Below are positions 1-7,600 of a stretch of 32,731 nucleotides of DNA, in pieces; the stretch's first letter is position 1; each line of letters opens with the position of its first letter. A program made the position numbers and the translations under genes. This DNA is from Rickettsiales bacterium (GTDB lineage: Bacteria > Pseudomonadota > Alphaproteobacteria > Rickettsiales > JABIRX01): NCBI GenBank assembly GCA_018659605.1, contig JABJMA010000011.1, forward strand, positions 1 to 32,731. Reading direction: 5' to 3'. The notes under the pieces were generated by a model. It did not search any database. It saw nothing but the letters and a program-made list of their open reading frames with translations, and had not been told where the DNA came from.

Positions 1-275
1 CCCGTTTTTCAACAAATATAAATCTTTGTTTATTTACGGTGGTGACGGGGTTGTTATCGCATTTTAATTATTACCGTTCCTGTACGTTACATGCGGGCGA
101 AAAATCACATTTCACCCAATTTCATAATCCAAATTACATAACGGATGTTGAATCTTGTAGGGGCGGGGTCCTCCCGCCCGTTTTTCAACAAATATAAATC
201 TTTGTTTATTTACGGTGGTGACGGGGTTGTTATCGCATTTTAATTATTACCGTTCCTGTACGTTACATGCGGGCG
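1..275. repeat. 99-bp exact direct repeat (1-99 and 177-275)
   Basis: Positions 1-99 and 177-275 read as identical, starting at the CCCG end of a REP element and ending at ATGCGGGCG. They diverge at the next base, where the second copy continues into a full palindrome and the first becomes AAAAATCAC. The offset is 176 bp. Perfect identity here, against clear divergence from the cousin at 4428-4518, points to a recent local duplication or gene conversion. Confidence 0.85.
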
Positions 276-429
276 GGAGGACCCCGCCCCTACAAGTTGC
301 AACATCGTATTTTAATTATTGGCTATTGTATTTGTTCCGGGCGGGAGGACCACGCCCCTACAAGTTGCAACATCGTATTTTAATTATTGGCTTTTGTATT
401 TGTTCCGGGCGGGAGGACCACGCCCCTAC
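271..429. repeat. 68-bp tandem REP units
   Basis: Three minus-oriented palindromes start at 271, 339 and 407, exactly 68 bp apart. They are separated by 45-bp spacers (294-338 and 362-406) that differ at one base. The spacers begin AAGTTGCAACATCG and end TTTGTTCC. This is a tandemly amplified REP-plus-spacer unit. It is not a CRISPR, because the spacers are nearly identical. Confidence 0.85.
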
Positions 430-854
430 TTTAATAAGACTTCTTTGGCCTTGTTAATAAGCTTGGACATATATTCAGATCCATCCATATCAGGATGTAA
501 AGATTTCATCATCTTTTTATATTTTGCATTAATTTCATCTTCTGTTGCATCAATATTTACCCCTAATATTTCAGCCGCCTCTTTCTGACTCATTGGCTTA
601 TTAGGGTTCTGCCTGGGTGAATTTTTATTAAACATCTGCGCTAAATATGTTATTGAACCAAAATTCCTTAAGAAAAAAGGTATCGCAATTGCCAATAAGG
701 CAAATAACGCCTGACCATATCGTAATAAGATCGCACCGAAAACTAATCCCATGAAAACCCTAACCCAATATTTCCTATTTTGACTAATCTTCTTTCGAGA
801 TTTAAAAATCGAAATTATAATTATAACTAATGCTAGAATAATTAGAATTTGCAT
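426..854 (-). CDS. Membrane-anchored J-domain protein
   Basis: A 142-residue protein with two hydrophobic segments (about residues 2-17 and 35-62) and a C-terminal half J-domain (about 88-142). The J-domain contains the HPD tripeptide at 120-122 that stimulates Hsp70 ATPase. This is the Pam18/TIM14-like layout of a J-domain on the cytoplasmic side of a membrane anchor, so it probably recruits DnaK to the inner membrane; its client is unknown. The ATG has a strong Shine-Dalgarno sequence (AGGAGG, 5 nt upstream). It lies 18 bp downstream of lpdA and is probably co-transcribed with it. The TAG stop (426-428) lies inside the GTAG foot of the REP element at 407-429, so the extreme C-terminus may have been set by repeat insertion. 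Confidence 0.85.
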   Translation of the reverse strand: MQILIILALVIIIISIFKSRKKISQNRKYWVRVFMGLVFGAILLRYGQALFALLAIAIPFFLRNFGSITYLAQMFNKNSPRQNPNKPMSQKEAAEILGVNIDATEDEINAKYKKMMKSLHPDMDGSEYMSKLINKAKEVLLK

Positions 855-872
855 TATTTCCTCCTAAGAAAA

Positions 873-2276
873 TTATATATGAATTGCCTTATCAAATGCA
901 TCCAAAACAGACTCATGTATCATTTCAGATAATGTTGGATGTGGAAATATACTATTCATAAAGTCAGCCTCTGTTGCTTCCATAGTCTTGCCAATTACAA
1001 ATGATGATATCATCTCAGTAACATCAGCTCCAACCATGTGAGCACCTAATAACTCACCTGTTCCCTCATCAAATATTGTCTTAATTAATCCACTCTCAGC
1101 AGATGACGCAATTGCCTTTCCATTTGCCATAAATGGAAATCTCCCTACTTTAATATTAAGTCCCTGTTCCGTGGCCTGGGCCTCCGTTAAACCTATAGAA
1201 GCTATTTGAGGATTTGAATATGTACAACCAGGAATATTCTTGCGATTTAACTTATGTGTTTCTGCCGGGTTTTTAATATGATCTACACATATAACCGCCT
1301 CATGAGAAGCTTTATGCGCTAACCATGGACTACCCGCAACATCACCAATTGCATAAATGCCATCTTCATCTGTACGACAAAATTCATCTACTATGATTTG
1401 ATTTTTCTCAACCTTAACCCTGCTAACATCTAATCCTAAATTCTCAACATTACCAACTACCCCAACCGCAGATAAGATTTTATCAGTCTTTAATGTTATT
1501 GTAGTATCATCCTTATGATTAGTAATAACCACTTCTACACGACCAGCCTTCTTTTTATGCGATTTAACGCTATGACCTTTTAAAATCTTAATACCCTGCT
1601 TTCCAAATTCCTTTTCAGCTATCTTAGAAATTTCAATATCTTCAACTGGTAAAATTCTATCCTGTAATTCAATAATAGTTACCTCGCTACCAAATGAATT
1701 ATAAAATGAAGCAAACTCAACACCAATTGCACCACTTCCTACAATAACAATAGATTTTGGCAATTCCTCAGGAACTAATGCCTCTCTATAACTCCATAAA
1801 TAATCTCCATTAGGCTCTAAACCTTTTAAAACTCTAGCTCTAGCTCCAGTTGCTAAAATTATATGTTTAGCTGTTATATCTTCCTGATATTCACCATTCT
1901 TAAATAATCTCACCTTACCAGAGCCATTTAATTTTGCCTCATTATGGAAATGTTTAATTTTATTTTTCTTCATTAAATGCTGAATACCAGCTGATAATTT
2001 AGCAGATACACCCCTTGATCTCTCTACTATCTTGGCAAAATCAAACTCGGCTTTAACTGGAGCCTTAAAGCCATATTTATCTAAATTAGCTAACATATTA
2101 TTAACCTCAGCAGATTTCAGCAAAGCTTTAGTTGGTATACATCCCCAATTTAAACAAACACCACCTAGATTTTCCTTCTCAATGATTGCAACTTTATAAC
2201 CTAATTGTGCTGCCCTAATCGCTGCCACATAACCACCAGGACCTGATCCTATTACTATTACATCAAAATTTGCCAT
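873..2276 (-). CDS. lpdA: Dihydrolipoyl dehydrogenase (E3)
   Basis: A 467-residue flavoprotein of normal family length. It reoxidises dihydrolipoamide in the pyruvate and 2-oxoglutarate dehydrogenase complexes using FAD and NAD+. Visible features are the N-terminal FAD fold (GSGPGG at 10-15), the redox disulfide C41-x4-C46 in the VCLNWGC segment, the NAD-binding GSGAIG motif near the middle, the second FAD motif YAIGD, and the C-terminal HPTLSE pair (H446, E451) that completes the active site of the dimer. The ATG is preceded by AGAGGT. glmS ends upstream with a 34-bp gap and the J-domain gene follows after 18 bp, suggesting one minus-strand transcript. All key residues are present. Confidence 0.96.
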   Translation of the reverse strand: MANFDVIVIGSGPGGYVAAIRAAQLGYKVAIIEKENLGGVCLNWGCIPTKALLKSAEVNNMLANLDKYGFKAPVKAEFDFAKIVERSRGVSAKLSAGIQHLMKKNKIKHFHNEAKLNGSGKVRLFKNGEYQEDITAKHIILATGARARVLKGLEPNGDYLWSYREALVPEELPKSIVIVGSGAIGVEFASFYNSFGSEVTIIELQDRILPVEDIEISKIAEKEFGKQGIKILKGHSVKSHKKKAGRVEVVITNHKDDTTITLKTDKILSAVGVVGNVENLGLDVSRVKVEKNQIIVDEFCRTDEDGIYAIGDVAGSPWLAHKASHEAVICVDHIKNPAETHKLNRKNIPGCTYSNPQIASIGLTEAQATEQGLNIKVGRFPFMANGKAIASSAESGLIKTIFDEGTGELLGAHMVGADVTEMISSFVIGKTMEATEADFMNSIFPHPTLSEMIHESVLDAFDKAIHI

Positions 2277-2310
2277 TTTAACCTCTAAATATTTAATCTA
2301 TAAAACATAA

Positions 2311-4131
2311 CTATTCTACAGTTACTGATTTTGCCAAATTCCTTGGCTGATCTACATCGGTACCTTTATACACTGCTACATAATATGCAAGCAATTGAAC
2401 AGGTACTGTATATAAAATTGGTGCTAAGAAACTCTTAACTTTTGGTAATTCTATAAAATCCTGACAAAGATCCTTAATCTCGTTAATTCCTTCAGCCTCA
2501 GATATAAAAACAACTCTACCACCACGAGCAGATACTTCCTGAACATTGGATAGTAATTTATTAAAATTATCATTTGATGGCGCAATAACTATTACATATA
2601 AATCCTCATCTATTAATGCTATTGGACCATGTTTTAGCTCCCCTGCCGCTATACCTTCAGCATGGATATATGATAATTCTTTTAATTTTAAAGCAGCCTC
2701 TTTGGCTATCCCATATGATACCCCACGACCAATATATAATACAGTGCTACTATTTAGAACCTTATTAGCTATTGTCTTGATTTGGCTTTGATTATTTAAA
2801 ATTTGTGAGATTTTAGCCGGCAAACGCCTAAAATTACGCATTATGTCAATTATACTGGCCTCATCCATAAGCTTCTTTTCCTGAGCAATTTTCAAAGATA
2901 ATAATGCAAATACCGATAATTGTGCAGAAAATGCTTTTGTTGATGCTACACCAATCTCAGGACCAGCATGCAAATAAATAATATTATCAGCAATATTTGA
3001 CATACTGCTAATTTGTGTATTAACAATAACTAAATTTTGTTTGTTTTGCTCCTTCACAAGCTTTAGAGCTTTTAAGGTATCCGCGGTCTCACCTGATTGA
3101 GAGATTAATATAACTAAATCATTATCATTTAATTTATGGTGATGAATAAACTCAGAAGCAATATATAAGCGAACCGTTACATCGCTATATTCCTCAAACC
3201 AATATTTAGCCACCTCGCCCGAATATAATGAAGTGCCACATGCCACAATAACTATATTATCTATTTTGCTGTAATCTAACTCGACCTTATCAAAACTTAT
3301 AACATTAGTAATTCTGTCATAGTAAGTGTTAATTAGATTTGCGATGACAGTTGGTTGCTCATCTATTTCCTTTTGCATGAAATGACGATAATTCTCCTTA
3401 CCAACATATATTTGTGATATATTTTGCTCAATTAAATCCCTTTTTACCAATTGATCAGAACTATCAAAAAATTCTGCCTTATCACCCGTCAAGAAAACAA
3501 CATCGTCATCTTCTAAATAAGAAATTTTTGTCGTCAAAGGTGCTATAACGAAAGCATCTGAACCTATATATTGCTCATTTACACCTATACCTATAACAAG
3601 AGGAGAGCCTCTTTTTGTTGCAATTAATAAGTCAGGATAATCCTTTATAATTATTCCTAAAGCAAAAGCACCTTGTATTTTCGCTAATAATTTTCTAACA
3701 GCTAGATGTATTTCATCTCCCTGATTTAAAAAATAATCTAATAAATATGGAATTATTTCTGTATCAGTATCAGAAACAAAATTATAACCTAACTCTTCTA
3801 ACTCTGTTCTTAATACTTTGAAATTCTCAATAATCCCATTATGTACAACAGCAATTCTACCATTAGAATGAGGATGCGCATTCTCAGTTATCGGCTGACC
3901 ATGAGTGGCCCACCTAGTATGAGCTATACCAATAGTGCCAGGGACTACTCTATCACCTATTTTCTTTTCTAATTGTCTAATTTTTCCACCAGCTTTCTCA
4001 ATTTGCAAAGCACCATCGCAAATAACTGCAATACCCGAAGAATCATAGCCTCTATATTCAAGACGCTTCAAACCATCTATAAGATTATCGGTTACTTGAT
4101 TTTTACCTATTATACCAAAAATTCCACACAT
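2311..4131 (-). CDS. glmS: Glutamine--fructose-6-phosphate aminotransferase (isomerizing)
   Basis: A 606-residue enzyme that makes glucosamine-6-phosphate from fructose-6-phosphate and glutamine, the entry to UDP-GlcNAc for peptidoglycan and lipid A. The N-terminal class II amidotransferase domain (to about residue 215) begins MCGIFGI, with the nucleophile C2 exposed after Met removal, and has the HTRWATHG motif. Two SIS domains follow, the first with ISQSGETADT. The C-terminus is the family-typical LAKSVTVE. The length is normal and nothing essential is missing. There is no room for a glmS ribozyme in the short leader. The ribosome binding site is weak. Confidence 0.96.
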   Translation of the reverse strand: MCGIFGIIGKNQVTDNLIDGLKRLEYRGYDSSGIAVICDGALQIEKAGGKIRQLEKKIGDRVVPGTIGIAHTRWATHGQPITENAHPHSNGRIAVVHNGIIENFKVLRTELEELGYNFVSDTDTEIIPYLLDYFLNQGDEIHLAVRKLLAKIQGAFALGIIIKDYPDLLIATKRGSPLVIGIGVNEQYIGSDAFVIAPLTTKISYLEDDDVVFLTGDKAEFFDSSDQLVKRDLIEQNISQIYVGKENYRHFMQKEIDEQPTVIANLINTYYDRITNVISFDKVELDYSKIDNIVIVACGTSLYSGEVAKYWFEEYSDVTVRLYIASEFIHHHKLNDNDLVILISQSGETADTLKALKLVKEQNKQNLVIVNTQISSMSNIADNIIYLHAGPEIGVASTKAFSAQLSVFALLSLKIAQEKKLMDEASIIDIMRNFRRLPAKISQILNNQSQIKTIANKVLNSSTVLYIGRGVSYGIAKEAALKLKELSYIHAEGIAAGELKHGPIALIDEDLYVIVIAPSNDNFNKLLSNVQEVSARGGRVVFISEAEGINEIKDLCQDFIELPKVKSFLAPILYTVPVQLLAYYVAVYKGTDVDQPRNLAKSVTVE

Positions 4132-4156
4132 AAATTTCTATATTTTAAAGACGGCA

Positions 4157-4184
4157 ATTATATAAATTTTATTTAATATCACAA
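4157..4184 (-). promoter_or_regulatory. Sigma-70-type promoter of glmS
   Basis: Read on the minus strand there is TTGTGA (4179-4184), a 16-bp spacer and a perfect TATAAT (4157-4162). The start point would be near 4150, giving a leader of about 20 nt before the glmS ATG. The position just inside array B makes it the likely start of the glmS-lpdA-J-domain transcript. Confidence 0.55.
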
Positions 4185-4212
4185 TATTTTTTTTGAATTG
4201 TGCTGTAATTAT

Positions 4213-4624
4213 GTAGGGGCTGGGTGATTATCGTATTTCAATGGATTAATCATTTCTCTTGTTTACTGGCGGGCGGGAGGACCCCGCCCCTACAAGTTGC
4301 AACATCGCATTCCAATTATTGACTATTGCATTTGTTCCGGGCGGGAGGACCTCATATATTCGCCCAATTTCATAATCCAAATTACATATCGGATATTGCA
4401 TCTTGTAGGGGCGGGGTCCTCCCGCCCGTTTTTCAACAAATTCAAATCATTGTTTATTTACGGTGGAGACGCGGTGATCCACTCATTTCTCTTATTACCG
4501 ATCCTGAACATTACATGCGGGCGGGAGGACCCCGCCCCTACAAGTTGCAACATCGCAATTCAATTATTGACTATTGTATATGTTCCGGGCGGGAGGTTCC
4601 CGGCCCTTCGTGGTGTGCCCCTAC
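4213..4624. repeat. REP-like palindrome array B
   Basis: The gene-free stretch between glmS and the giant gene. It carries a broken plus copy (4213-4220), full minus copies at 4271-4293 and 4519-4541, a truncated minus copy at 4339-4351, a full plus copy at 4405-4427 and a degenerate, longer minus copy at 4587-4624. The plus/minus pair at 4405 and 4519 is separated by 91 bp, exactly as the pair at 157 and 271 in array A, which makes it a BIME-like unit. Segment 4363-4609 is colinear with 115-361 at a constant offset of 4248 bp, and the spacer sequences are recognisably related. Confidence 0.85.
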
Positions 4625-7600
4625 TGTGGATGTCTTGAATTTTGATTTCCTTTACTATTCGCTTCTTGATCCCTTACTGATTTCCCCCAATCTTTTCTAT
4701 TAGAAATATCATTCCTTTCGGTTTTGCGTTCAAGTAATTGTTCTTGAATGTCATTACTTACTTGTGAATATTCTTTTGATTTTATGGCTTTATCTTCTCT
4801 ACCACTATTAATTACTTTATCTCGAGTAAATGAAGCAATTGCCGTACCTAATGCTATTGCAATACCGCCTAATATGCCACCAACTACAGGTAGTGCAAAT
4901 GCAGCAACAACTACAAAAGCAACACCTCCAGCAACTGAGCCTTTTACAACAGAGCTAGTTGTTGAAATTTGGTCTTCATTATCATTCTTTACTTCTTTCT
5001 TAGATTTGGGTTCAATCACTTCTTCATTCTCTATCTCATCTTTTGATTGGTTATATTCATCTGAGAAGTCAAAACCTAGTGCATCTAACTTATCTTCTAA
5101 ACCTTCAACTCTTTCACATTTTTTTTCTAATCTTTCTTTTATTTCATCATCTTCACAATAATTTGAAATAAGTTCCTTAGCTGTCTCTTCATCAAGATTT
5201 CTTTTTGTTAATAACCTTGTTAAGAATCTAGCTTTTGGATCTGCCGCAATTAACATATCGGTTTTGTTATTACTATCTATGTCGTCAATAAAGGTTGAGA
5301 GCACCTCATTACTTTTAATTTTCTTCATAAAAGCTATTAAGTCACGGCCATCACTAGCATGGTCAATTACTGTTTTAAAATATTGCTCTATATTATCTTC
5401 ATCACCAGCAGCTAAAGCCGAATAATTCCTTATGGCAAAATCACTAAATGATTCATCTGCGTTATCAATTATAGTGGCAATCTTCTCAAGTGATTTATCT
5501 TTATTATTACTAGTTGCTAAGGATGTTTTTACAATCTTCTCTAGTGAATTTAATATTTCATCTCTATCTGGATTATCTTTATCCATCTTTTTTGATAAAA
5601 CTTCTAAATATTTAGATACATCATTATCAATATTAATTCCTTTTAGATATAAAGCCTTTGTGGCAGCTAATTTTACTTCATCAAATTTTAATTTGCCAAA
5701 CTCTTCATTAATTTTATTCTGTGCTTTAACAATGATTTCTTCTGATCTATTAACTCTTCCAGAACTATTGTGCTGACGATCCCTATCTATAGCGTCAAAA
5801 GGAACATCAATATCATCAATATCATTGAGATCTCCTTCAAAAAACTTTAAAGCTTCTTGTAATTTTTTAAAGCCTTCAACATTTTCTATTTGCAATAGAT
5901 CACCTCTTTCACGTTGCACACCATTATAAATAGCTTTAAGTGTTTTGGTATCTAAACCAGATATATTATCTAATGGATCAAATAATTTTTTATATTCCTG
6001 AGACTTCTTTATTATTTGCGCATTAAACTTTTTAAATTCTCCTTCATCTTCTTTTTCTTGCGCCTCTTCTTTTTCATCTGCCCTTACTAATGCTTCACGA
6101 TCTTCTTGATCTTTTTGATCAGCTACTCTTTGTGCTTGCAAAGTTTCTTGACGGCCATGATCTGCAACTTTTGCATCCTCTATTGCTTTAGCCTCAGCTG
6201 CTCTTGCTGATACACGTTCAGCATCTTGCCTTTTTTGTTCGTCTATTTGACCCTTTTGTAACTCTTGTTGTTTTGCTAATATATCTAATTGACCTGCTGT
6301 ATTCCTAGTAGCTGCAACGGCATCAGCTTTTATTTGATTACTTTGCATTGTTACATCATGCTTTCTTTGCTCTTGATTATTTTGAAGCTGTAATTCAGCA
6401 ATTTGAACTCCAGCAATCTCTACTGCTTGATGAGCCCGGCTAGCCTCTTCTTGCGCTGCATTAACCTTACCTTGCATTTCAGCTATTAATTTATCATTTG
6501 CTTCCCGCTGCTGTTGCAGAGCTTGCTGATTCCCTTGCTGCTGTTGTTGAAAAAATTCAGTAAATTGTTGCCGAGCTATTTCAGATCGTTGCGCATACTC
6601 TTGTTGTAATTGAATTGTTTCTTTTAATTGATTTATAAGCTCTTCATTTACAGCAGCCCCAGTGCCTTTTACTTGCTTTAATTGATCTTGCTTATACTCC
6701 TTCTGCTGCTCTCTTAGTCCTTCAAGCTCTTGATCTTTTGCTCTCAATTTTCTTTCTGAAGCATCTAAATCGGCAAAATTATTATTAGCTCTTGCAGTTT
6801 CAATTTTTGCAAAAATTTGAGCTTCTTTTATACCAACTTCACGATTAGCAATTTGTTCTCCTGCTGATTCTAATTGTTCTTTACTCTTTCTTTGTTCTTC
6901 TTCTAATTGAGTTCTTAATTGAGCAATTTTACCTGTATCTTCCTTTCTAATACTAGACTGTTCTTTTTCAATCTTATTACGTAAATTCCCTTTTTCTCTG
7001 TTTAATCTCAGAATATTTGCTTTTCCAGCCTCAACTTCTCTTCCTAATAGCCCATTTTGTTCTTCTAGTACTTGATTGCTAGCCTGAATCGTTTGTAACT
7101 GTTCTTCTAGAGGTGCAAGTCTAGCTTCTAACGCTTTAAACTCACTTGTCTTTGCCGCAAGAGCCGCTGTTAATACTACATTTTTTTCCTCTAATGCACT
7201 TACATATCCACTCTGTCCTTCTGCTTCAGCCTTGATACGCTTTATAACTTCTTCATTAGCTTTAATTTTAACCTGTAATTCACTAATATTTAATACATAC
7301 GTATCATTAAGTAAGGATTTTTCCTCTACAAAATTTCTACGTTCCTTATCTAGCAAGGATTTAACTTCAGCTAACTCAGCTCTAACCAAATTATGCTTAA
7401 ACCCTAAATCTACTAATTCATTTCTTAACTCTTCTTTATTTATAGCAGTCGCTTCATCTATTTGCCTATTCGCAATTCTTTGTCCAAATACTGCTTGTCG
7501 TTCTGATAATTCATTATGTTGCCCCATTAACGTTTCAAGTTCGGTAATCCTAGCTACTTGCGCATTTAACTGCTCCTGCTGAGTTGCGGCTTGCTTAGTT

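Larger units (their letters stand above)
1..430. repeat. REP-like palindrome array A
   Basis: This gene-free stretch is built from a 23-bp GC-rich element: a GTAG foot, then arms GGGCGGG and CCCGCCC around the 5-nt loop GTCCT. It lies in otherwise AT-rich DNA. The element is on the plus strand at 157-179 and on the minus strand at 271-293, 339-361 and 407-429. The last two carry one arm mismatch (CACG for CCCG). A truncated remnant lies at about 95-99, and the tail of another plus-strand copy is cut by the window edge at 1-3. The layout (GTAG foot, imperfect hairpin, inverted pairs) matches REP/BIME elements mobilised by RAYT (TnpA-REP) transposases. That link is an inference, because no transposase is present here. 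Confidence 0.85.

Noticed and set aside
271-429. CRISPR-like appearance of regularly spaced palindromes
   Set aside because: The spacers are almost identical to each other and no cas genes are present, so it is a tandem REP array.
215-588. Two plus-strand open frames of 80-89 codons over array A
   Set aside because: They translate the 68-bp repeats (repeated Gly-Gly-Arg and Tyr-Lys-Leu blocks), run into the antisense of the J-domain gene and have no ribosome binding site. They are repeat artefacts.
4132-4212. glmS ribozyme/riboswitch upstream of glmS
   Set aside because: The leader between the likely promoter and the ATG is only about 20 nt, and no conserved ribozyme core is visible.
4297-4703. 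Plus-strand open frames of 113-125 codons over array B
   Set aside because: The same repeat-derived peptide as in array A; both extend antisense into the giant gene.
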